Below the pieces are notes generated by a model. It ran no database searches. It was given only the letters and a program-made list of their open reading frames with translations, and was not told the DNA's origin. Shown in pieces: positions 35,001 to 46,230 of a DNA stretch of 64,000 bases (the first letter of the stretch is position 1; each line of letters opens with the position of its first letter). This DNA is from Lunularia cruciata (lineage: Eukaryota > Streptophyta > Marchantiopsida > Lunulariales > Lunulariaceae). Where the stretch lies: positions 27,110,608 through 27,174,607 of the forward strand of contig OX419762.1 of assembly GCA_948567375.1 (NCBI GenBank), given 5' to 3'. The translations under genes were made by a program, and so were the position numbers.

Positions 35001-35825
35001 TTTGAAACAAGTTGGTTACACGTTTTATACAATGTCTTCGATTTAAAATGTAAAGTATATTCTATGAATAAAAAATACAATTGAAATATTTATAATAATA
35101 ATTTTAAGTATATGTTTCCATAATTGAAATGTAGATGGTATCATAAATCGTAGATCACTCCGAACATCCGCACTCTCTGAATATTGTAAATAAGGACTAG
35201 AGAGAAGGAGAGTTAAATCTATATTCTATATCTATCTAAATTCAAAGCCAAACTCTAATCTTATAGCCTTGGGTCTTGCGATTTGTGGATCGTTATAAAG
35301 TCTGCTCTTAAGATTGTTATATAAGATTATAGTACACTGTATACGAATTGGAATATGTGGACATCAAATCAAATGTTAATTCAATATCTGATACAATAGG
35401 AGGATCTTTACAAATTGAATTTTAATTATTAATATTTCTTGTTATAATGATTCTGTGTCAATCAAATACTTACTCGATGGTTATCTTTCTGGTAGATTAG
35501 ATCCTCATTTTCGTTCTTGTTACCCCTTTCTTCAACTCAGAAAGGCACGTTTCTTTCTTTTTATGCTACATACCACCACTACATATACCGAATGTTACAT
35601 ATACTCATGGATTGTATCAACCTTCGATTTTTACTGTATATTCTTTTATCAATTCTTGCTTAGGCTTGCATATTCTCACCCTAAACTTAGATTATTATGT
35701 CTTCCTCAATTGGCATTGGTTATAGCATACACATCCTTGCTTCCTTATGCATGATTCGGATTTGCATCGGTTGGGTGGGGTTCCAAAACCATTTTGCGAA
35801 CGGGGGATGCCAACGCAGAAGGGGT
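32036..35825. other. Long AT-rich stretch, no recognised gene
   Basis: Open frames (for example 32,510-32,788 minus; 32,566-32,826 plus; 33,865-34,159 both strands) are short, conflict between strands and match nothing I know. Around 32,840-32,960 the sequence 'ttataaaaaggcatttagag' followed by purine-rich DNA looks like a promoter or a solo-LTR fragment, but no second copy is in the window. Confidence 0.4.
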
Positions 35826-36049
35826 TTCGGTCCCCACTACTCATATATTCTGGCTTGAACTCTGACCAGATCATATCATACACATCAGATGAAACTTCTT
35901 TTATAGGGACTTGACAAGGCTTTTTGCTTCTAAGAGATTCGGTCCTCATTATCGGAAAATTCTCGCATGAACTCTGATCAGATAAGATCATAAAACACCA
36001 GTGGAACTTCTTTTGTAGAGACTTGACACGTCTTTCTTTGCTTATTGCA
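35826..36049. repeat. Two-copy 112-bp tandem duplication
   Basis: 'attcggtcc'-type and 'gaactctgaccagat'-type blocks recur 112 bp apart (35,827/35,939 and 35,858/35,970). The unit on the minus strand can be read as 'KEVxxxVYDxIxSEF', but 112 is not a multiple of three, so the two copies are in different frames. It is probably a duplicated piece of an old exon. Confidence 0.75.
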
Positions 36050-36135
36050 GTATAATCTCTTGTGCACACGAGAAATCATTAGCACGGAGAATGTATTCAG
36101 ATATTATATATAATGTTGTCTACTAACTTTAAATT

Positions 36136-36354
36136 TTATCTGCTTTGGCGTTTCAGATAATATTCGATGATTCGGTCCATTTTAAATACAGCCATTTTAT
36201 TTAGTTGTTTGTAGGCAGCTATGACAGTTTCATCAGAAGTGTTGATGATGCATTCTCTTCTCTTCGTATCGATATCTAGATTGAGCCGCCAATCCTTCTT
36301 GTGATTTGTTTCATTTTTAAATACAACAACCTTCTTTGATTTGTTTAAATGCAA
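36136..36354 (-). other. Small ORF with possible KIX-like sequence; partly duplicated
   Basis: 72-codon frame containing 'KDWRLNLDIDTKRRECIIN' and 'YKQLNKMAVFKMDRIIEYYL'. This loosely resembles the start and end of the KIX domain of plant Mediator subunit 15 ('DWRxQLxxxxRQRIVN' and 'ELKKIAVRFEEKIY'). A related block lies upstream: the 'gtttcatcagaagtgttga' sequence occurs at about 36,224 and 36,369. No complete gene model. It may be a decayed fragment of a MED15/KIX gene. Confidence 0.25.
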
Positions 36355-36806
36355 CCATGACAGACAGTTTCATCAGAAGTGTTGACGACACATTCTCTTC
36401 CCTTTAGTATCAATAGCCGCCAAATGAGCCGCCAAATTCTTGTTGTATCGACCAAGATGAAAGTTCCAATGCTGTGATACATTTATTGCTCCTGAAATTC
36501 CGGAAATAGAGATTTTATATACTTTGAGTGGTTCCGTTAAGATGCACCAAGAATTACTGGATGCTCAGGTACTTGCAATCTGTCATATTTTACCAGAATC
36601 TGTAGAGTATTCGAAGAGCATTCAGTAGCAGGCTTTACCGCGCACGATACCTGAACACACTCCCCGCGCACTAGGTGCCTGTGGGTCCGCAGGTGCGTAA
36701 TCACTTTCAGACAGGAAACGGCTTTACGAGAAAAAGGCTCTGAAGAGTTTGGGTCGAACCCGTTGGACCAAAGGGCACGAGACTGAAGGAAAGAGGGCGT
36801 GCCGGA

Positions 36807-36824
36807 GTGTGTGTGTGTGTGTGT
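36807..36824. repeat. (GT)9 microsatellite
   Basis: Pure GT run. The open frame passing through it (36,749-36,970) reads VCVCVW and has no other support. Confidence 0.9.
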
Positions 36825-37595
36825 GGAAGAGGTCGTCTGGCGAAATGACCACTCGTCAGCGAAATCCTCCTGCTCGAATTGAACTATACTGGCTGGATGT
36901 ATACCCTAAACTTCTTCCCATCCTTCGTGTTCTCTACGCGGTCGCCTTTTTCCCGCTGGATGTATACTAGACACCAGTTTGTAACTTGTTATTGAATTCT
37001 AGGAATCCAATTGGGATGCCATGATTTTACATCCTCTTGCACCGAGTGTCTGAATCATTGAGCGTTTTTCTTTTCTTTATGCATTAAATTTTGCTTTCAA
37101 AACATATTAGTAGTAAATGCCGTACAATGCACATAGCTGACCTTCATGGTACTTAGGCCCCCTTTGTGGTACTTTCATGCTCTAAGGGGAGGGTAAGCTT
37201 ATAAAATTTTCAGGAAAGGAAAGGGGACGTAAGAGAAGATACTCAATGCAGAAGTTCGAATTTGAAGGTGAAAGAATGCAAGGTGTGCTAGAAAGAAGTG
37301 ACTTTAGTTCGGCGTCCTCAATCACAACAGCTTGAAGGATATCGATAAACTTGGACAGTAGCCACTTGTGGAAGAGAAAATTCAATCGCTTGTCACAAAG
37401 GTTCATGTCAATGCATACGCATATGAGCCATCCGTCCCTCATTCATATTCTTGATGATTTCAGATTTGTCTCGTACCTGTGGCCATGATATATCTACATC
37501 AGATTCTTCTCTACTCCCGATCTTCCACGGTTCTCGTGGTTTACGTGTAACCTGATCGAGAGTCCTGCAGCTCGAGCTCGAGCTCATCATCGTAA

Positions 37596-38953
37596 TCATT
37601 GATCGCCATCATCTTCATCGTCGGAGGAGTCACCAAGCTCTGACAAAGCTGTACTAAGAGCTCCTGCAAGTGTGTGCAAATTGGCTTTCAAGCTCTCCAA
37701 TTTCGTGAGGTCGATGATTTCATTGATTTTCTGAGCTTCCTTCACGAACTGATCTACGACAGGAAGTTTCAAGGTAACTGCTTTCTTCAAATCCTTTTGC
37801 CTTTGTTCGCGGTATCTCGAAAGATCTTTCATACTTCTCTTGGCAAAGACCGGAACAATGGATCTATGGTTATATGTGTTAGGAGTAATCTCAGTTGATT
37901 GGCTGTTTGGGCTCGTAATACGTGCGGATGGTCTCTCCTTAGCAAGGCTGCTTCTTCCACTTTGGGGACGTCCATGTATTCTTCGATGGCCACGTGCATC
38001 ACGAACTACAGAAGCTTTAGGCTCTGAAGAACCCAGCACAGCACCATTCGTTACAGGTATCGGTGGACGTTCGAAAGAATCAACTTTTTCCCTCGACGAG
38101 TCTTCCGAATTCATCGATCGCGTTACAGTTGCATGTAGTAAAGACGCTGGCCCATTGTCGTTCTTACGAAATGCAGGCTTCAAGATCTCTTGGTTATGAT
38201 TAAAACTCGCATCCTGTGCATCACACATATAAATCATCTTTAGTCCACATTCCCTCCATTTTAGGGATAGTGGAGTGTTTAGAAATTCCAAGAGATTAGT
38301 TCACTTCTATGATTCTACGTTTACGACTGAAGACATATTTCTCTTCTGCAGAGTTCATATAAGTACTTTCTCATGAACTGTAGCTTGAGAAGCCAACAAT
38401 ACTCTGAACTTCATGGATTGTGAACTATCAGATTCGAAATTAGGCAGTACATATGCACAGATTTGGCAATCTGATCATGCCTATGGCACACGTAAAAATC
38501 AAATGTGCCATCAATCGAACAGAGGATGGTAATTAGATGCGGATAAAATGCTTTACTTGCATTTACCCTCGCAAGCTTCCGCGGTTGAGCCTTTCTCTGC
38601 CGAATCTCGAACTCCTTCGTGACCTTCCAATGGAGTTTGCCTGATATTCTAAACTCTCTCCGCAGGTCACACAGTAGGCGTTCTCTAGTCCACGAAATAG
38701 CTGCTGATTGAGCAACAAATGCTTTGAGCACTGCAACATACGCCTCGACCTCAATCTCTCGAATTTTCTGCGTTGAAGCTTGCGAAGGAGGATTGGGCCA
38801 GTCAGTACGGACTCCATCAGCAGCGCTAGCTCTTGCGTTCCCATATACTCGTCCGCGTCCATGTGAACCACGCAAAGTTACAGGTCCTACATGTACGCTT
38901 TCCGAAGAAGCATCATCCTCGGTTCCTCTGCTATCAGAACTTTGGTGATGCAT
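37596..38953 (-). CDS. ENT (EMSY N-terminal) domain protein, EMSY-LIKE type
   Basis: Two exons: 38,953-38,567 (129 codons) and 38,213-37,596 (205 codons plus stop). The donor is AGG|GTAAAT, the acceptor GCACAG, phase 0. Product 334 aa. The ENT domain is at about residues 66-118 (EIEVEAYVAVLKAFVAQ, 'ISWTRERLLCDLRREFRIS'), the helical domain of EMSY and plant EMSY-LIKE proteins, which are nuclear chromatin/defence factors. Unlike typical plant EMLs, no Tudor/Agenet module follows. Exon 2 is basic and low-complexity, then a predicted coiled coil ('RYREQRQKDLKKAV', 'IIDLTKLESLKANLH') and an acidic end (SSDDEDDGDQ). No stops; clean exon joins. An upstream non-coding exon or a missed middle exon is possible, since the 353-bp intron region was not excluded. 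Confidence 0.82.
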
Positions 38954-40890
38954 TGGAAAATATCTTCAAACTTTCTTGAGCTGGTTTCGATGAGGACCTC
39001 TGCCACAACTATTCACCGCTGCAAATCTCGTCCTTGAATGTCAAAACAAGCCACATCGGAGTTTCAATCTTCTTGCTGCCTCCTCGCTACCTTTAAAATC
39101 GTATATCTGCCGAAATTTCTTTGCAATGAGAGTGAAACTGATCGGAAGCGGATATTAAGCTCAAGATTAGGTGAGTATTAGTCGACCATACATACTCCTC
39201 AGAGGAGTATGTAGGTTCTGAGAATTATGTAGGTTCAACTTCGAGCCAGATGAAACTTCGACTTTTAGGGCATCAATGCTTCACGAACTCAACTTTGACG
39301 TCTGAATTGTCTGGACAGCAGTTACGTATGAGTCATACTTAAGATTGCATCCGGTGTCCCATCAGTAAGAGGTCACTTGGGAGTACGAAATTAGAGAGTG
39401 ACGCACAATTTAGATGTACTCGGAGTCACCTTCTCGACTGTGTATTCGAAACTGGTCTAACAAGTCTCAGTGGATGAAAGTGTAGTTTTAAACTCGTTCA
39501 CACCTCAGATTTGGATGAACTTAGGTGCAGCTACAGTAGCAAGCCTCGTATCCCGCCTACGAAGTTGATGGGTTTGGACCAGGTGACATACGGCGGTCGA
39601 AAAACGCATCGGTAATCAATTGTTGAACAAGTAGAGCTAACATTATTATGATCACACTGTCAGGATGTCTTGCGACTAATATAAAACACGGAAGAGTGAA
39701 AACAGCTGATGGAAATTCTCATCGTCATTCGTGGCCCTTAAAAGAATGGAGTTGAAGGTCACATAGCATAATGTGCTTGCTTAACGTCTTGGTGGTTTTC
39801 GACTGCTCGGGAGAATTCGTCCTAAACCTAAACTAATCGTAGGAATCACCAATATATGGAAGACAAACAGCTGTGCAGTACTTTAACTAGGAGGTAATGA
39901 TTTCGAATCAAATCTCAATAGAGGTAGAAGAAGTAACTTGCGTGCCCAGAAACATCTACCAATTTGACAAGGACCGATGACAGGATTTAAGAATGCAAGG
40001 ATGCAAGGAATTGTCCCACCAAATCATCGAATCGTGCTCCTTTTCAGCCATGTGGCTGATGCATTGCAGTTTACTAAACTTGAAGTAGTTACAACTATAT
40101 ATATATATTTATTTATTTATTTATTGCATTCAAGTATAGTATCTTCAAGTTCTGTAGACAAAGTGAGTTCTAGATCCAGATGCTTAAGCTTCTACTGGAC
40201 TGATAATACATCACACTTTTCTGAACGCTGTACTAATGGCCTTCAATCGGAGCTTTCCACTAAACTAGAGGGCTGGAATGCCACTAAAGCGATGTTATCT
40301 GTTCGACCAATTACCAACCCTTCCCCCAGATTCTAGACATTAAAATAGATACAGGTCATCTGAGACATCCAAGTTCTATGTCACGACATCTATCCGCGAT
40401 CCGTTGTCGAGCAAATTAGTCCGTGGGATCTTCAAAACAGCATAGACTCCATCACTGGAGTCAAAAAGACCAGAAAATTATAATTTTTGGAGCAAATTTG
40501 AAACTCGAGGCTCATCATGATCATGACATGCGCAGATTTTGTGGTTTATTGTTTTCTAAGTGATGTACGACCTTGACATTCATCCACGTCGAGAACTTCG
40601 ACACGTACATTATTTTGTTTTCCATTTGTTTCATTCTGAGATTCTGGAATGCCTCGTGTTCCGGAGCAGTAAACAAGTGCAGTATGCCAAGTAAGAACTG
40701 TCCTGAAATACAACTAGTTCTTGCACACGAGACAAGCGGGTAGACGTAACATATTTCCGTGTCTCATATATTCTCGTCGATGTAGTGCGTGTTAAAGTTT
40801 TTAGTTAGATGCTGTGCAGCTTTGGCGAGATGTAATAATTCGTACTTCCATGTAATATTGAAACAGCAACAAGAAGGGCCTTGGTGAGTG
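38954..40890. other. Gene-island intergenic sequence
   Basis: Balanced composition, presumably the promoter region of the ENT gene plus spacer. A TA run then an ATTT run (40,096-40,125) forms a microsatellite. The only sizeable frame (39,977-40,336) runs through that microsatellite and is not credible. Confidence 0.5.
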
Positions 40891-41217
40891 TCATTCACCC
40901 ATTATCCTTCTCAAAGAGTTGTTGCCCATGACTACTGCATGCTCGGCAAGCCTTCCCGACAAAAGTAGCCTGACAGCAGTCTCCATCTCACGATCAGTAA
41001 TGGTAGACATATTCCTGTAACGAGCCAACTTCGTGGCCTCCTGCGCTAACTTCTTCATGATATCCTCAAGCACCGAGTTCATGATACCTAGAGCGCTCCA
41101 CGAAATTCCGAGTTAGGAATGAATTTGCTTCAATACTTCGTAAATGTGAACCATGAAAGTCAGCTGGTCAATGTCTTCTATGTACTTCGCTACTGCTTCC
41201 TGGGCAGCTCGCTTCAT
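40891..41217 (-). pseudogene. Histone H2B-like, in-frame stops
   Basis: One frame gives the whole H2B core: 'TFMVHIYEVLKQIHS', stop, 'LGISWSALGIMNSV', 'DIMKKLAQEATKLARY', 'STITDREMETAVRLLLSG' and 'LAEHAVVMGNN'. In canonical H2B these are 'YKIYIFKVLKQVHPDxGIS', 'KAMGIMNSF', '[31 protein letters not shown]'. A TAA at 41,113-41,115 sits where the 'HPD' Asp is. An upstream TAG in the same frame separates a Lys/Gly-rich stretch (EKEGNEKGGRVSH) that could be the N-tail. No frameshifts interrupt the fold. It is divergent from replication-type H2B, so it is either a decayed pseudogene or a variant histone that lost its frame recently. Confidence 0.75.
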
Positions 41218-41229
41218 ATTAGATTGTTT

Positions 41230-43985
41230 TCCTTTCAGCTAGTGGCTTACTCTCCCGCCCTTCTCGTTCCCTTCCTTCTCAGTATCTAACATTTACATTT
41301 GTTATATTAGCGATGTAAGTGAACCCAGTAAGAAACAGAACCATGATCTAGGCATTTGCACCCAGGTGAGGGAACTGCCAATCACATGCATGATCAAGAC
41401 TGACGAGTGTGCCTAAGACAGAAAGAGAAAATCTCCGAGAATTTCTGAGACAATTTAACAGAAGGCAGACCTGTGAAGATTGAAAGAGAAATTGGTCTAA
41501 AATACAGCAAACGAAAGGGGTGCTGAAAATCCTCAACCTCTATCTCATGTTCTTGAACCATTGAAGATATGGGACAAATGTAAGCAAGGAGTCCAGTAGC
41601 GCACCAGCTCGTTTACTGTTTCCCTATCCCTCGCACATTGGGATTTGAAAAACATCAACGAGCGGCGTACTTTAACAGATTCAACAGGAGATGCAAACTG
41701 CAGATCGAGCCGGTTCGGCACGTACGACCGATAGAACCTTTGTTTGTCCTGTGGCCAACAAAGAGAGTCACCCCGTTTCCTGGGGCGACTTCCATCATCT
41801 CAGATCTTCATGATACATTTGAGCTTTTTAACCGCAATCTCCTTGTCAGAAGATTGGAGAGCAGTAGTTATATCTGGTAAAAGATAATGAGCTACCGGAT
41901 TGATCTTTCTCATTTTTTTCTCTGAATTGAGGCAACCCTGTTCTTGTGCTCTCGTGTTCTGTAATACAGAAAACGTAGTGTCAATATCAGACTACTTCTC
42001 TTGTCTCCTCAGATGGAAACATACCATGATATTATCGATGACTAAATAAATAATCAACTGGAATCATATGCATGATGACTACAAATTGCGGCGGATTTTC
42101 AACTGCATTTCAGTGCCGATATTACCATGAAGCAGATAAACTTTAAGGGTAAACTCGGAGATTGTCCATATATCTGCTAAGTGCGTGCTTTGCAAATAGC
42201 AAAATCTTGGACTTTGAATTATTGAGTAAACTGTTATGAATCAGATCAGCATCGTCCATCACCCTGAAGAAAACTGAATATGGACGTTATCTGAAGTCAC
42301 TGGATCTAAGTATGGCCACCATCAATCAGCCTTAAACTGAATTTTCAGAAACAAGCGCGTCTTTGATGAAAATAGATCGTGAAGATTACAAATTATCATC
42401 CAATCTCAGTAGAGAATTAGAAACGTACGGAGACGTTTTTCTCACACTTTCCTCTCCAGCCAAGAGTCAGGTGGAGGATCCAATCAAGGTCCAGGTGCAC
42501 CACCGGCACCTGCTCCTCCACGATTTCTCAATCTGAACCTGGTGTAAGCGCAATCTCAATCGCAAGCGCTCAAGGAACCTGATGTACACCTCGAACGGAT
42601 TCTGAACACACAGCTGGATCCGTGTCCTCGACCTCGACCCCCACGGATCCTGCATGTACACGTGATTCGGTCGGTCGAGGTTCAGGATCCGGATTGTGGA
42701 GCATTTGAATGTTTCCAGTACAAATCCAGAATTGTGCAATCTGCGCCGGAGGTTAGTGCCGAATACCCTTGCTACTTTTGAATTATAGCCATGAAAATAC
42801 CTATATTAGCCCTCAACCCTCAACGGATTCCTGTCAGATGAATTCTACATTCAGGAGCTACAAATGCTTGAGAACGTCCTGCTTTAAATGTCATCGTTCT
42901 CTCAAACCTTTATGTTAAGCTTCTTGCTACCACAATTGCTCGATTGCAAGAGAAGATTGACTACAAGGAGAGTCGTCCTTTGATTTATCTGGTGGATGGA
43001 AGTGTAGATCTGAAAGTCTCAATTCGACTTTAGCAATAAAAGTCAATGTTACCAGAACGGACGTTCATAGTTCGAACACATAAATTCCGATGGAAATGTA
43101 TCACTCCCTATATGATCGCACAATGGTTCCAAAGCTATACATTCTGATGTAAATAAGCATCAATTCATACTAAAATTGTATGTCGTAAAATCGTAAATGG
43201 ATTGCCAATGAAGATTACTTCTATATGGAGACCCACCGGCGCTTTCATGTTTGCTATGTATTAGTTTCCAATCATGGAAGAAACGACAGCCATCAGTACT
43301 ACCGCAACTGGAATCCCAATGCAGATGAGCTCAGAAGGGCAACCTCCAGCTCTAAAACTACCAGCTCCGACTACAAACTACACCAAAGACAGGGTGCAAT
43401 GGAATTAAACAATATATGAGAATTGAGCAAAAGCGTTCGCAGAACCGGGGATCCACACCCACCTAGGATCAAACCCCAAACCAGAGACAAATCTCAGCAA
43501 GTAAGAAGCAATCCAAGCCAATTGATCAAAGCAATCCAAGCTGATCTAAACATTGTGAGCGCAAGGAAAGTTGTGCAATATAGGATAGGTTATAAATCTC
43601 TAGATAAGAAAAAGGCATATTTGCAAATCAAAAGGCACTAAGTTTGTAAGAAAATCATAAACATAGTGTAGAAGCCTAAAAACTAATAAGGGAGATATTA
43701 AGACCCACGTGACTGATAAAGCTAATGGTGGTATAGCTTCCTATTTTATAAGACCACATCCTTCTATGACTAACGGAAGAAGTGTGTGTAAACTACATTA
43801 TTCAGTAAAGATATATGGGAGCATACTTGGCTCCAACAAAGTAGAGGAGGTGTGATAAATAGTACTTTCAAGTGAATAAAGAGGTGCGGTAAGATAGGGT
43901 TTGTGAGAAGGTAGGTCAATGCCAAATCAGAAGTCCTACGCACATAGCATCTAATCAAATAGAGAAGCCATATATATATACTTCT
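41230..43985. other. No recognised gene; gene-island flank
   Basis: Frames at 41,348-41,536, 41,638-41,880, 42,467-42,739 and 43,225-43,641 match nothing known. A GC-richer stretch at about 42,470-42,740, with a 'GPGAPPAPAPPRF' reading on the plus strand, stands out and might be an exon relic. Confidence 0.4.
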
Positions 43986-43989
43986 CAAT

Positions 43990-45785
43990 CAAGGAAATGA
44001 GCATGAGCTACGGCCCAGGCTACGGTACGGGAGAGGGACGAGATAGAAAATTCTCAAGTCTCCTATAGGAAAGTAAAACTTTGAGTGAATTTTGAAGGAG
44101 CGCGGACCACGTCCAGATTATCAGTTGGATACTATGAGTTTGGACTTGTATATTAAAGCTCTTTGAGTAAAATATTAAGGTAGATAAAGTTTTTACTACA
44201 TCCTCCGAAAGACATAAATATAGAAGTTTTGAAAGAAAAGGAAAGAGACATGATGGAAAAGCCACCATTGCCACTACCGTTTTCAAAGCTACGAAGTGAG
44301 GTATGACAAATAAAGATGCACCTAAAGATTTCCTTGGTGTGTGCTCTTAGTAGATATAACGTAGGTGAAATCCATTATGGTGATATGGTTGCTATAAAGT
44401 ACCCCATCACCTCGCCATCTACGCGAGGTCTACGCCATAAAAGGTATGCAAAGATACTCAAGAAAGAAACTTGATTCGTTACTAAACAAAGCTATAAAAC
44501 AATGTAGAAATAAAGATGGTCTTCAAGGTATTTGAAATACTTACTTTGATAGCCACCCACTCAAAATGGAGGTCTAAGGATTTTCTAATTCTTATTATAA
44601 CTATCTCATATTATTACTAGTATAGTCATTAGTAATCATAGCAAATTGATATATGCATCTATAGCAAACATACAAATATATATATGAAAAATATAAACAC
44701 AAAATGTAGGAAAACATGTCCAATTGCAATTGGACAAACCTCACAAGTATCCTTCGGGACTATAGGGAGACATTGATATCAAAAAATTATACAGCTTCAA
44801 TAGGATTATGTCAAAGTAATATATTGATAGAAGGTATAAAAAAAGGAGAAACCTAAATCTATAATATAGAAAGACAATAATACAAGTACTAAAAAGAATA
44901 ATCTTGATAGCACTCTTGTTGAGAGATGTGGAGAATGAAGTAAATATTAGCAAGGTGAAGTCTATAAGCTATAGCTTCTCACCTAGTGAAGTCATGAGCA
45001 CAAGAAGGAAGATGATGAATAAAAGGTGGTTGGAGACTTTGTAATGCAATCAAAATGTTTGTGCAATAAGTGTTGGTCTAGAAGGTGAGTGTGTTTAAGT
45101 TTCATATCTATGCTCTCTTATCTACCCTAACATCAAGGAACAATAGAAGTAAAAATAATCTAGAGGTAGGGTATGAGATTGTTTATATTCAAAGAGCCTA
45201 ATTGCAATTGCTTGGACCTGTATGGTATACTCATCTTATAATGATGAACAATCTCCCCTTTGAATTTTAAGAGTGGTCTCTTGATATCTTGACATACATG
45301 CTTTCATTGGCCATTAAGAGTATTGCCTATTGAAGGAAGATGTATAGCAAGGTCTAAGTAAGACTCCTAAAAGGAAACATCTCTACCATGGTTATTTAAA
45401 ATAATAGCTTTTAGGAGTATGGAGAGCATGGAACCTCATAAATAACATAAGGTCATAAGGATCTTTGCATACTAATGTGGTCTATGTATGTCAAGAAAGA
45501 AAGCCTAAACCAGATGAAGGTATGTATAATTGATGTGAGGACTAGGAAGAGTTGTAGCATCTACTTTCACCAATAAGCATCTAGGATCTACTCTATGTTA
45601 TAATATTGACATTGCTACTCCCATCCAAGGATAATCTAGATAAGACTATAGACCAATTATAGAGTGTGAAATATAAATGCATTATATAAGAATTAGTGGA
45701 AGAATGTGGTCTTGAAAAGATGGTGACTTATTTGGAGGAGGAGGTATGGTAAGAAGATCATGTATAGAAGTATCTAAAATCATAA
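43990..45785 (-). mobile_element. LINE relic, copy LD (minus)
   Basis: Aligns with LA-LC in reverse. About 45,590-45,670 corresponds to the 'cccatgggtaggagtagg' block of LC, and about 45,120-45,190 to the 'ctctagagtattattg' block of LB. Near 44,330-44,280 it contains the 'LFALAH'-equivalent region. The frame at 44,286-44,020 reads 'FPSCLFPFLSKLLYLC', matching the 'FPSLADDTHI' RT block with the catalytic Asp pair lost. Heavily decayed. Its 5' end abuts the truncated gag of A3. Confidence 0.6.
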
Positions 45786-46107
45786 GCTACTCCAATTCTC
45801 TCCCTCTCCTTGTTTGAGAAATGTAACCTCACTCATCAATCTCTCATAACTCTCATCTGGAAGAAAGTTCTCAATGAGTGTTGAAGTCCAACTCTCTCAA
45901 GACTCTTCTTCTCTATCTCTCCTCTCTCTCTTTTGGTATTCTGACTTATACCATGTAAATGCTATATCCTCAAAGAAAATGTGTAATAATGAGGCCCACT
46001 CATTCTTCCTCCTCTCATTGTTTCCTATGCAAGCTCTCTTGAAGTCTCTCACAAAGGCCTCCATATCTTCTCAATCCTTGCCAAAGAAAACCAAAAGTTT
46101 CCCATCT
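45786..46107 (-). pseudogene. gag of A3, N-terminal fragment
   Basis: Minus-strand reading begins at the 'MGKL' start near 46,107 and runs through the 'FFEDxALTWY' region. It ends near 'MSEVTFLKQ' at about 45,815, where LINE LD begins. Several substitutions create stops. Confidence 0.75.
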
Positions 46108-46230
46108 TAACCCCTCACTATCTTTCTTTTCTCTCAATTTTTTTCTTTTTCTCTCACTTTATAACTAATAGAGTATATATATATGGCTAACACCATCTGA
46201 GAATAATCCACTCTAGGGAACAAAAAAGGT

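Noticed and set aside
36749-36970. ORF reading through a GT microsatellite
   Set aside because: The VCVCVW stretch is the repeat itself; there is no other support for coding.
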